Shown in pieces: positions 46,452 to 57,065 of a stretch of DNA of 64,000 nt; the stretch's first letter is position 1; each line of letters begins with the position of its first letter. Location of the stretch: positions 682,001 to 746,000 of the forward strand of contig CM062382.1 in NCBI GenBank assembly GCA_031310005.1, read 5' to 3'. The notes beneath the pieces are model-generated. The model did not search any database. It saw nothing but the letters and a program-made list of their open reading frames with translations, and was not told the origin of the DNA. The DNA comes from Dactylellina haptotyla. Lineage: Eukaryota > Ascomycota > Orbiliomycetes > Orbiliales > Orbiliaceae. A program made the position numbers and the translations under genes.

Positions 46452-47370
46452 TTCAAGTGTCTCAACTTGTTTTGAGAGCAAGTCCTGAATTCTTAGTCCA
46501 ATATTAGACTATTTTGAGTTATAATTTAAAAAAATCTTGTTATTAAATGAATGTCGTCCCGGATTAGTTTATGAGACTCGACATATGTATATCTTCCGCC
46601 TCATCAACTATACTTAGTTTTCGTTGAAGACCATATGGATATCCTCCGCCGCATATTTAAAAGCGGGGTCCTGTATGCACAAATGTTTGAGGCCAGAATG
46701 CGAGGCTGTATCTTTTGGGGTTTGACTTGCTGCGGCTGACAAGCTATCAATTCAGCTTTCATCTGAGATACCATTCTACAATTTCCAGTAGTAATAGACT
46801 TGAGAAAATATAACCCAATAAAGCGAAATTTCAAATACAGACTGAGGATTCTGTGAAAGGATAAACTAGGCTTTCTGAATGCTGGCTACTAACTACTTGG
46901 TATCATCAGCCTAAAGCAGATAGCTGGCGAGCCGACTTTTCACGATCAACCGGTAGCGGGTATATATTAATGCTAAGTCTTCTTCAAGTGTTGAATCACG
47001 TAAATTCGCGGTATTCTAAGCCATCTTTAGGCCTACTCCACAGAGCTAGCGCAAGAAACCCTGTCGACGTCTAGAGCCGCAACTGCACCCTGACCTTAAC
47101 CACAGACTAGGTGTTGCCCAGTTGTGCCTGTCGTTTCCAGAGGACTAATGTGTTGTGCGTTTGACAATGCGTTGAGGGACAAGTTGCAGAGTGATGGGGT
47201 TGAAGCCCTCGTACTAACCCGAAAGCGGAATGGTGCGCCTTTCCTCGAACCTTCAATTTTCATACACCAAAATTTCGTTACCAGAAGCAGATCTCCAAAA
47301 GCGACATCTCGAACATCAACGACCATCGACAACCCCGACCACCGACGCCGATACTCGACAATCCTTCACA
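46452..47370. other. Divergent intergenic region between NLR and RPL18 genes
   Basis: 919 nt shared by two divergent promoters. AT-rich near the NLR; more balanced near RPL18, with a C/A-rich leader just before its ATG at 47371. No N-terminal NLR effector domain was recognised on the minus strand here. Confidence 0.45.
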
Positions 47371-48307
47371 ATGGGGTATGTTACACTGCCTCTTTGATCC
47401 GTATATCAATTATGACTGACTCGCTGACTCGCTGTGTTCCTGTAGTATTGGTATGTTATAAGTTCCGCGATATAGCTCTCGACGAGGCGATATTGTTCGA
47501 AAGGAAAAAGGCATGATGGCTAAGACGACGGCTTTACAGATTTGAAGAAACACCACGAACGGTCTAGCCACCGAAAGGCGCCCAAGAGCGAAAACCCGTA
47601 TCTTGCCCTCTTGGTCAAGCTCTACAGATTCCTTGCTCGTAAGTCTTACACCGCATTCGATACGACATGGAGGATATCTTTAGGAAGTCCGCAAGAGGTG
47701 GAGTGGGAAATGCAGTGTGCACGATGACGATGATGGACAACAATTGAGGAGCAATTGGCTAGATAGAAATGAGGGACAACCTGGGGACTATGGGATATAT
47801 ATCGAATTTTTGACGGAAATCATATACTGATGGGAATTCTGCGATGATTCAGGCCGAACCGAATCTAGCTTCAACAAGGTCATCCTTCGTCGCCTCTTCA
47901 TGTCCAAGATCAACAGACCACCAGTCTCCCTCTCCCGCATCAACAGACTCGTCGGCCAGGAGCAGACCAAGACCGAGGGAAAGACCGTCGTCGTTGTCGG
48001 AACCATCACTGATGACGTCCGCCTGTTGACTGTTCCAAAGGTCACCATCGCCGCCCTCCGCTTCACCGCTACCGCCCGTGCCCGCATTGTCGCTGCCGGT
48101 GGTGAGGCCATCACCCTCGACCAGCTCGCCTTGAGAGCCCCAACCGGTGCCAACACTGTCCTCCTCAGAGGACCAAAGAACTCCCGCGAGTCCGTCAAGC
48201 ACTTCGGTTTCGGCCCACACAAGCACAAGAAGCCATACATCCAGTCGAAAGGACGAAAATTCGAGCGTGCCCGTGGTCGCAGAAGGTCGAGAGGTTTCAA
48301 GGTCTAA
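47371..48307 (+). CDS. RPL18: 60S ribosomal protein L18 (eL18)
   Basis: Model: join(47371-47375, 47446-47450, 47540-47638, 47853-48307), 187 aa, against 186 in yeast. The first coding exon is 5 nt (ATGGG), the second is a 5-nt microexon, and the third begins inside codon 4. Together they read [16 protein letters not shown], the conserved eL18 start. Introns 1 and 2 both start GTATGT; intron 3 (214 nt) starts GTAAGT and ends TTCAG. The body continues [14 protein letters not shown] and [13 protein letters not shown] and ends with the basic SRGFKV. It is a structural protein of the large ribosomal subunit. The long antisense frames over the last exon are shadows caused by its codon usage. Confidence 0.96.
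47446..47450 (+). other. RPL18: 5-nt microexon of RPL18
   Basis: Five bases (TATTG) flanked by TGTAG and GTATGT. They supply the last base of Gly2, all of Ile3 and the first base of Asp4. Without them, joining exon 1 to exon 3 changes frame and loses the conserved MGIDL start. Confidence 0.88.
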
Positions 48308-48892
48308 ATGCACTATTTGCTGTCCTTTTTTATTTTACGAAACCCTGTCCGAAAAATTTCACTTCTTCCCGCTCCGGCTTCTACGAAATATTCAACCACC
48401 TCCACAAACAAACCTTTTTACCTCTCTCTACTACCTCTCTGTGTATTTCCAAAAACCCAGACTCTACGAACATCCCTATATACTATACACCACCTCACTT
48501 TTTACTATTGTCCGCTAGCTGCATATATTCCCTTTTTTTCGGTCCTGTTCACGCATGGTGTTTTATTATCGGGATATTTTCACTTTTTTTCCTCTTGACG
48601 AACGAGAACTTTTGCCGTCGTATTCCCATGTTATCTTAGGAACACACCACCGTCCCACGTTCTGTTGACGAAAAAGCAGTAATTAATGACTTCCCATAGA
48701 AGAATGGAAGAGAAAATTAACGGCAGGGAGTGTTCGACCGTGTGTTTGGCTGTAGGCGTGATTTAGCATTCGTATCAGTGTGAATATTTTATTATATAAA
48801 AAAGCTATATGCCAATGCTCGTAACGACATGATCATAGTACAGTCTGCAACTTACACCTATTACCCAATCCATTTTTATAGTAGCCAAGACG
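48308..48892. other. Convergent intergenic region
   Basis: 3' flanks of RPL18 (+) and the acetoacetate-decarboxylase-like gene (-). C/T-rich then A/T-rich. No gene recognised. Confidence 0.5.
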
Positions 48893-49808
48893 CTACAAAT
48901 TACTCTTATACTCCTTCCCGGCTTCGAACTTCAGCGACATGCCAGGATCCCACTTCAACACTAACCCCCAAATCCCATCCACCTGATCCGGCCACGTCCC
49001 ATCCCCGTTCCCGTTCTTTATATCCACGCACTTCACAAACCTCGCTTTCCCGCCCATCCACGGCGTGTAACTCTTCCACGTATCCGTACCCGTCTCACCG
49101 TTCGCTTTTCCCTGCGGGGTATCTACAGCCTTGAGATCCGGCTGGTGCGCCTCCAGACTCATAGGGAAGTAACTAGTGTTCAACGGGATACCGATACTGC
49201 TGACCACAGGAATATCTTTGACTACGGCTGCGAAGAACGGATTATCAGGCGTCTCCGGATGGGCGACGGTGATGCGCGTGTGGCCTGTGGTTTCCGACTT
49301 ATCGAAGTTGAAAACGGCGAGGTGTTTGGGGATATTCCAGTTCTTGCGGCCGTTGTAGGTGGTTTCCTTGCTGGAGACGTAGATGTTTGTGATGCGGTAG
49401 CGGGAGGTTTTGTCGTGGGGGGTTTTGTAGTAGCCGGGGATGTAGACGAGTTCGTCGTAGGGGCCGACGGGGGTGTCTGTGTACCGCACGATCATGATCA
49501 TGCCCTATATATTATTTAACCTGTGGTTAGTGACTGTGCTGAAGTAGGGTGACATAATTGTATTCAGTATTTTGGTGGTAAGGAAGATATGGACTCACCA
49601 TGCCTCCGTCGAACCCGTCGTTCGCGTTTGGGTGGAAGTCGAGCGGGTTGCAAGCTCCGGGGTAGACCTTCTTATTGCCCGTCAAGGGGAAGCAGGTGAA
49701 CCACCATGATTCGCCTTTACAATCCCACGGCCCGGGGATGTGTTCGATACCGTAGTCTGTCGTCGACGACATGGCGTTTGCGGTGGTAGTTGTAGTTTCG
49801 GATGGCAT
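48893..49808 (-). CDS. Acetoacetate decarboxylase-like beta-barrel protein
   Basis: Model (minus): 49808-49599, 49504-48893, 273 aa, one intron with donor GTGAGT in phase 0. The sequence MIMIVRYTDTPVGPYDELVYIPG followed by NIPKHLAVF, and a late WDPGM segment, fits the acetoacetate decarboxylase superfamily fold; fungal members are mostly uncharacterised. The lysine of NIPKH is near the position of the Schiff-base lysine region in true decarboxylases, but I cannot confirm catalytic residues. The N-terminus (T/S-rich, then a GPWDCKGESWWF segment) is fungus-specific and has no signal peptide. It is divergent from the tubulin cofactor A gene, sharing a 755-nt promoter region. Confidence 0.75.
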
Positions 49809-50563
49809 GTTGAAGAGACGGACGGAGGTAGTAAGTTACTTGGTCCTGGTAGTTTATGTACACGACGATGCTGTCAGAACTTCAGCCCGGCAGCTGAGGT
49901 GGGCGGAGGGGGTTGGTGTCGCACATTCGTACATCTTGTCATTCTTATACTACCAACCAGTAATCAGATAAAGCGCACTCGGAGCACAAGTGGGAATTCC
50001 CTGTGATACCCCGACGACAACGAGCAGTCCACAGTACTTTCACGCGCATTATGGGGCCCTTTCTCCACATCGACGTGGAGATATGCGGACCTGGTAGCTA
50101 GGGGTTTTGAGCCGTGGCTAGAATTCGACCAGGGATTTTTGACCGCCTGAACACCCCAATTGGACGTCGCAAGGGACAATATCGTGTGGGAAGGCCCGTG
50201 AATTTCGAGATACCTAGGTAGACGGTGCCTGCAAGGTCCGAATTTGAATCAAACCGACAAGTCGCACTGGTAGCTAGCTATGGCTGCCGCGGGGTGGCGC
50301 ACAGCCAAGATATCTCAGATCCTTTCGAGGGAGCCCGGCGAAGGAGCAGGTCGAAGCGACAACAAAACCGCAAAAAGTCTTTGTAGCGCTTCGTCGAGTC
50401 AGGAACCATCACCCCACCTCGATACCGAAGAACCCCTCCATCGAGAACGGATAAACGTCTACAGTCCGCTCTATACTATCGATTTTCTCCTCGTATCTCG
50501 GTCGTCCTTATATCCCGTATAATACACCCCGCCATATCTAGCTAGAGCTCAAATTTCAACACG
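49809..50563. promoter_or_regulatory. Divergent promoter region
   Basis: 755 nt between the acetoacetate-decarboxylase-like gene (-) and the cofactor A gene (+). Short open frames on both strands show no features. Confidence 0.4.
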
Positions 50564-51098
50564 ATGCCACCACCAACACCCCTCAAGATCAAAACGTCGA
50601 GCGTGGCCAGGCTCATCAAAGACGAGCTTACATACCACAAGGAAATCGTTGCGCAGAAGGCCGTCATCGAGAGGATGGAGGCAGAAAACGCAGATTTCTA
50701 CGAGTTAAAGGCACAGGTAGCTTAACATCACCTCACATACCCACCCTTACGCTGGTCAACACGTTCTCGTAGTAGATCCTGCGCGTCTACCATATTGCAT
50801 ACTAAAATACGATATTTTCCAAACATATAGAAAAAGGTACTCGCAGATACGGAACAGATGATCCCCGAGTTGCACTTAAGGCTAGAAAATGCCGTTGAAG
50901 CTTTAGAAATGGAACTGGTACATATTTTACCCCGTCATCTCTTATGCAAGCCCGCCATACTAACTAGCGCTGTAGGAAGTAATCGACGAGGACTCGGAGG
51001 AAAAGCAGGCAGCCATCACGGCCGTCAAGGAGGCCAAAAATGTGTACGAAGGCAAGGCGACATCAGTGGGCAACAGCCTGTTCACAGACGTTTCCTAA
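50564..51098 (+). CDS. RBL2: Tubulin-binding cofactor A (Rbl2)
   Basis: Model: join(50564-50716, 50831-50917, 50976-51098), 120 aa; each exon is a whole number of codons and both introns are phase 0. It begins MPPPTPLKIKTSSVARLIKD, the TBCA start, followed by YHKEI and EAENADFYELKAQKK. The later part keeps the third helix with TEQMIPELHLRLENAVEALE, and the C-terminus continues EVIDEDSEEKQ. The whole protein is predicted as a three-helix bundle. Cofactor A binds beta-tubulin and helps form alpha-beta tubulin dimers in the cytosol. The exons are too short to stand out as long open frames. The tail after the third helix is slightly long for the family. Confidence 0.88.
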
Positions 51099-51677
51099 AC
51101 GAATATGTGTACATATATAAAAATACTTATATGTAATAAACCGGACCCCTCGGCTCCGCGGTCAAATACTCAAAACACTAGTCTACGATCTCTTCTGCAC
51201 CCCTCTATATATCTGGCTGGTTGATCTGTACCTGCCAGATAACCGTATCTTAGCCCAGATACCCTGAAAATAAACGAAACCGTTGCAGATATAAATCTAA
51301 CACAGCCCGCTTATTCGCGAAATTAACACCCGTCGGTGAACGGACCACAAGGCAACGCAGTTGACAACGACACAGGTACATGTTTCATACCCCTCATCAC
51401 AGATCTAGGATTATCGAAATTTTAAAAATTTGTTTGAAATGAAGAGATAATATGATATGATTGGGAATTTAAGCTAAATGTCTTCTCTGCTAAACAAATG
51501 CTACGCTTTTTGTACCAAACCCGCACTAACTAACTAATTGACCGACCAACCCAACCATGCTTGCATGCAAAGAACTAGAAAAGAATTGCAAAAACAAAGA
51601 GCCATTAAAATTAGAGTCTCCTACTAATCTTACACTAACTTCCTCTCGAATATGAAAAGTAAAAACCAGGTGTGCGT
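51099..51677. other. Convergent intergenic region
   Basis: 3' flanks of the cofactor A gene (+) and the Cys-rich protein gene (-). No gene recognised. Confidence 0.5.
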
Positions 51678-52628
51678 TTACAAAGTAAGAGCGGCGAAAG
51701 CAGCACCGACCAAACCAGCGAAACCGATGTTCAATTTGGATGCAGCACCGGTGTAGGTAGCGCTTGGGATGGAAGGAACAGTGGCGTTACCAGTGGGAGT
51801 GACAACAGTTGTCATAGAGCTCGATGGGAGGAGGCCGTTGCAAAAGCCCTGGTTGCAAGTGTTCGTAGCGCACTGGCTGTCAGAAGTGCAAGCAGATTGG
51901 AAGCTACCACATGTGCGAATGGTGAAGGAAGTAACTCCGTAGCACTGAGCGCCGTTGGCACACTGTTCATCGGAAGAGCACTGGGCACCGACTGGGAGGG
52001 AGCTTGGGGATGCGACGACGGATGAGAAGGTAGGGGTGAAGAGGCCGGTTTCAGTGGCGGAACCGGTGGTAGTAGTTGGGGCTTCGGTGATAGAGGAGGA
52101 GGAGAGAGGGCCGTTGCAGAATCCCTGGTTGCAAGTGTTTGTTGCGCACTGGTTGTCGGATGTGCAAGAGGCCTGGAAGCTACCGCACGTTGTGATGGTG
52201 AAGGATGTGACGCCGTAGCACTGAGCGCCATTAGCGCATTGCTCACTGGAAGAGCACTGAGCACCAACTGGGAGGGAGCCTGGAGCGGCGTCGATAGAGG
52301 TCTGAGCAGGACCGCTAGCAGTCGTTGAGGTGGCTGGGGTCTCAGGAGAATCCATAGAGCTCGATGGGAGAAGGCCGTTACAGAATCCTTGGTTGCAGGT
52401 ATTGGTGGCGCACTGGTTATCAGATGTGCAAGCGGATTGGAAGCTACCGCATGTTCTGATCGTGAACGAGGTAACTCCATAACACTGAGCACCGTTGGCG
52501 CACTGGCTGTCATCAGAACACTGGGCACCGAGTGGCAGAGAACCCGGGGCCGCGCTTATCGATGGCGCTGGTGCCTGAGCAGCGACAAGGGCGACGGCGG
52601 TGGCGAGGACAACAAATGTAGAGCGCAT
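51678..52628 (-). CDS. Secreted, probably GPI-anchored protein with three 8-cysteine modules
   Basis: Single exon, 316 aa. Signal peptide at residues 1-19 (hydrophobic core, cut after AAQA or nearby). Three near-identical modules lie at 37-83, 125-171 and 217-263. Each has eight cysteines spaced C-x5-C-x5-C-x10-C-x6-C-x5-C-x4-C-x4-C. Modules are joined by S/T/P-rich linkers that are likely O-glycosylated. The C-terminus (about 290-316) has small residues then a hydrophobic tail, as in GPI-anchor signals. The protein would sit on the plasma membrane or cell wall. The module resembles small disulfide-stabilised extracellular domains, but I do not recognise a named family. A role in adhesion, wall structure or host contact is speculation. 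Confidence 0.85.
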   Translation of the reverse strand: MRSTFVVLATAVALVAAQAPAPSISAAPGSLPLGAQCSDDSQCANGAQCYGVTSFTIRTCGSFQSACTSDNQCATNTCNQGFCNGLLPSSSMDSPETPATSTTASGPAQTSIDAAPGSLPVGAQCSSSEQCANGAQCYGVTSFTITTCGSFQASCTSDNQCATNTCNQGFCNGPLSSSSITEAPTTTTGSATETGLFTPTFSSVVASPSSLPVGAQCSSDEQCANGAQCYGVTSFTIRTCGSFQSACTSDSQCATNTCNQGFCNGLLPSSSMTTVVTPTGNATVPSIPSATYTGAASKLNIGFAGLVGAAFAALTL

Positions 52629-55600
52629 TTTGACTGAATGTAGTATATTATATTAAAAGTATTTCTTGTTGCTGGAAAAATTAAATGGATCTATGATATT
52701 TTTGAATCGAAAAATTCGAGAACGACGGAAGGAAGTTGGTTAAAGTATATTATTCGGAAACGAGTGCCTGAAGGTGAGTGTATTGGTATATATATAGGAA
52801 AATATGCTGTGATGATACTGAATGATCGAGAATAAAAAACCACGTTTCGTTCTGGATACCGCGCCAACTTATAGTAAATTATCCCGTACCAAAAAGAAAA
52901 GAAAAGAAGAATCCCAAAAAGTCGGATGCGTGTGCAGTTTAGCTCTACTGGAACGACTGCAGCGGATTTGCAAAATGTCCGCTAATAATAGACCTGCCAG
53001 GGCTAACGTTAAGATTTGGTGTGACCTGGGGAAACCTGTGAACAATGGTACACTAGCCGGAGCCACTAACGGATCTGGTGAAAAGTTACGGAACTTCCCC
53101 AAAGGGACCCCGACTGAACAAAAAAATTTCCAGCTCTGCCTGGCGAGCGGCTGAATGCACTTCATTCCAGATCTGATTTGGTATTTGGGTCGAGACGGAT
53201 ACCACTGTACCATCCAACCGCAAAAACACCCAACATCCCAAGAGGTTCCCGATCATCAAATCACCATGCGGCAATGCCATCATAGTTACTGCTTTGAAAG
53301 GATTCCGATACCCACCCCCCAGGATTTCGAGGTTACGTAACCTGGCAAATGGCCTCAAGACTTCCTCGATGTGTACACATACACCGGCTGGGCATATGTC
53401 AATCTTCTCTGGGCAGATCGCTAAGAATAATCTGCGACTCCTGACCTCGAGTCCGCAACCCGTTCGCCCGCTAGCGTTCGATCCAAAAATTTAAAATCCC
53501 ATTCGAACTGCATGTACAGGAAATTAAGTGGCTTGCTGTCCCTCTCAGACGCGAGACGTTCACGGACACATATTCGAATAGGCCAGCCAGCCGTACAGCA
53601 CTTCAAGCTCGCTGGCCGTAAAACTAGCATAACTAGGCGAATTTTAATACAGAAAAATGCCCTGGACCATAAGAAAATAGCACTGTAGCGAATAAACACC
53701 GCAAGGTGGCCCCGCATATGCACTGCTCAAAAAGCTTAACCCGACTAGCCCTACCAGGACTCACCGCGCAAACACCGGCTTACCCTGCACCGCCTGCACG
53801 AAAAACCCAGCCTCCCAGCCCCTTTGCTACTAACGAGCTTTCTCTGGATAACAATAGCTACAGCCGGCGAGTGCGACGGATTAAGCTTTGAACATTCCAT
53901 GCTAGAAACTGTTGCAGAAATTTCTTTAGAGTTCCTCCTCCGACAAGGCGTAGAAGGTATAGATGTCGTCAAATGGTTTTTTCTCTCTTCCGACTCTCGT
54001 ATGATCATGCGCATTGACGGTAAGCTTCTTTCAGTTGGACCCTATGCTGCAGTCAAAGATGTTGTCGCGAAAGCAACTTTCCCGATTCGGGTTCTCCTGG
54101 AACAGGCCGGAAAGCAGGGCTGACGAGCTGATCCTCTTTGGAACCCGATAATCTTATATCATTCTTATCGCAATATCAAACATCGAGAAATATCAAGAAC
54201 CCGGTCTATATCTGCGTGTTTTAACTTGATGGGCACCGAAGTTTCTGTTGAATCTCGATATCTCTCTGCAAGGATGCGTGGTTGCCTCTAGTGTCTGTGG
54301 TTGGACAACACTCACCACAACACAACGCAGATGTTACCACATGCCGTCTATTTTAAGACAGCCTGGTGTTTACAGTCAGCTGCTTTTAGCAGAAAGTCCT
54401 GAAACTGCAAAATACCCCATATGGTTGAGAAACAAGATACATTTCGAAACCATTATTTTGACCTACCGGATCCCGTAGACGCTTCTTCTTTGTGTAAGAC
54501 CGCGTAACCCTCGTGCTCTCTAACTTCTATTAGCTATTTTTCTTCTATGCTCTCATGTTCATGGACCTGGACTCTCGTCGAGGTAATAACGAAGATGACA
54601 TAAAGCGACAAGAATAGAACATTACCACCGTGACTTTCAAAGCCATAAGACAAGTAAATAATTAAATTACATCCAAAGAGGTATTCATATGGAGAATATT
54701 GAGGCGTATTCCGGTTCGGTTCCTGGGTGCATGGTATGGCAATAATGCCCTAATTCGGATCCTTGGGTTACACCACAAACGCGGCCTGGCAGAAAGTATT
54801 GCTTCGGTTGGCCGATGCATGCACACGTATATTGCATCTATGGCGGGCGCACAGATTTTGTTTTTGAATCTTTAGAAAAATGAAAAAACCGTATTATTAG
54901 ATTATTAAAACTATATCCGCCCTCCACGCCCTTATTTTCCTATAAGAAAAACATGTTATGGTCCTCCTACTCCCACTTCCGCTCTCATTCTAACTCTCGG
55001 CCTTGCCCCTCTTACCTCTCCCCATCGCCCCTCTTCACCTCTTTATTTGCTAACAACAGCCGCAGTTATAACCAGTTGACTTTTAAAATTTCCACAAGCC
55101 CAGTGCCGAATATGGTCCATCCTCTTTGTTCTCTTGCATCCAACGGGCGAAAACAGGATTATTGCGGCATGGTTTAACAGCGATTTTGGTCCCTGACCCA
55201 TTATAGTCGGATTGGGAGGTTTGGCTAGCAGTGGAACTGAGTTCCAACTCCTTTTTATTTGTTATTAACCTGATATGACAAGTTTATCTATAGAATATTG
55301 AGCGACTTACATGCTCGTTCTTCTGATTGTTTGATGAAGGTGTAGGAGTGGGATCTGCCATCGTGTTATACTTTTCGAAGGAGGAAATATACAACAAATC
55401 GAGCAAGATGAAGATTGGCTGATGGTAACCAAAGAACAAATATCGATAACGAGAGTGTGGAAAGTGGGAAATAGTTGTAAATAATTCTGGTGAACTTAAG
55501 AAGAAACGGTAAAATCTTAAGGAAAATATGAGATTAGTTCTATGAGAACGAAATTGCCGAAATGAATGTATAATCGATGCCTCGAGCAATGGTTTCAAAC

Positions 55601-57065
55601 CAGATCGATAGTTCGTGGGTTCTAACAAACGAATGAAAGTAAGGAGATTTAAAATGATATATATATACACTATTAGATTCTTGGTACTAGAAGTGGAGTT
55701 CATTATCACAGATTCTGCAACATCAGTATATGCTGCCAACAACCCGGGCGTGGGTGGCTATCATGTCATCTAGTAAAATATTCTGTAAAATATTTGTTGA
55801 TCTTCGTTTCATATTGATCCATCATCCGAAATATTCGCTGATTGGGTACTTAATCCTTTCAACCTCTCCCTCCTTTATTCTTCGTATTATTTTCGTCTCA
55901 TGTTCATCTGGAGTGACCCAAAGTATTAGGAAAATATAGCAGCCGCAGATTTACCATGCCTTGACTATATAGCTACAACACAAAATCAGGATGGGCCGCA
56001 CGATCAATCGCCTCGCAGAGATTCGCAACTCTGGACGGGATACGGATATCTATATGATCATGGCGCACACGAGGCTGCCAGCGGGTCGGCCAATCATTAT
56101 CCCGGCTCTGTTTGAGATAGCCTTGAAAATATTTGAAAAATTTTCAAAACTTTCAGTCAAAATTTTGGTTTGCGTCATGCATGTCTACAAATTGGGAGCT
56201 TCGCGCAGGAAGTGTACCACCAATCGACACGGCTCGGCCCAGGCCAGTCGATGCGGTTCAGTCGACTATGCATATATGAAACTGGCGACCAAATTTTGCG
56301 AAGTGTTAGGACGGCTGCAAGTGCACTTTTTCAGAAACAATCTCATTCATCATGTTCAGCAAACTGAAAGTATAGCGGGAGAGAAATGAGGATGATAACG
56401 CGAGGCTGTTGTGAAATTTCTTGGTATTCATGGAGATCATGAACTCATTGGCTGGTGGCGCACCCTGTTACACGTCGGTGCACACACCTCTCATACCAAA
56501 CACACACCACCACACGGTCTAGATTTCTCAAAGCCTTGAGTCTCATGCTTAATTTGCAACAAATGGTAGCTGGTAGCTATTAAGGATGTGTTGAGGATCC
56601 AGCTGCATGCACAAGGCGGGAATTCGAATATTTAGAATATCCTGCGACAAAATGTTTCGAAATATTCGAGGTTGGTCTTAGTAACATGCCTCAATCAACC
56701 TGCAGGCAGTCACATGTACCCTGGATATGAAATATTATAGGTCATAAATGATCACAATTAAGATTAAGAAGGTGAGCCCGATTTTTTAATTTTGGACACA
56801 AGGCGCAACCGGTATTAATTCACACGGTTCCATCGAAATTTGCTAGCCTGGTTCTATAAGAACGAAAGTCTATAAAGTGAAGATAATCAGGCTGGTCTGA
56901 AAGCCGATCTTCCTCTCTTTCTCAAAGCAAGCCACGAACGAGTCGAAAGCCTAACCTAGATTACAATTTTACTTGAAAGAAATTACCAAGTTCAAAATAT
57001 ATCACTAAACTGTCGCTTTGTTCACCTGAAAAGGGTACCCTTTAGTGTTTCACTAGCTATAAAAT
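52629..57065. other. 4.4-kb gene-poor region
   Basis: No supportable protein gene. Candidate frames considered: 52822-53154 (+), 53824-54123 (+), 55991-56389 (+) and a short ATG frame from 55361 (-) with a good GTAAGT donor. None has a recognisable domain, and most lack a convincing start or partner exon. The first part carries the promoter of the Cys-rich gene; the last 300 bases carry that of the Clr5-ankyrin gene. Composition is AT-rich around 54600-54950 and 55370-55700. Confidence 0.45.

Noticed and set aside
47788-48313. Two long minus-strand frames over RPL18
   Set aside because: Shadows of a strongly codon-biased ribosomal protein exon.
51672-52637. Several frames on both strands within the Cys-rich repeat gene
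   Set aside because: They repeat with the same period as the real repeats and have no signal peptide or spacing logic.
55270-55361. Short gene starting MADPTPTPSSNNQK with a perfect GTAAGT donor (minus)
   Set aside because: Every downstream acceptor tested gives only a few more codons before a stop; too little evidence to call a gene.
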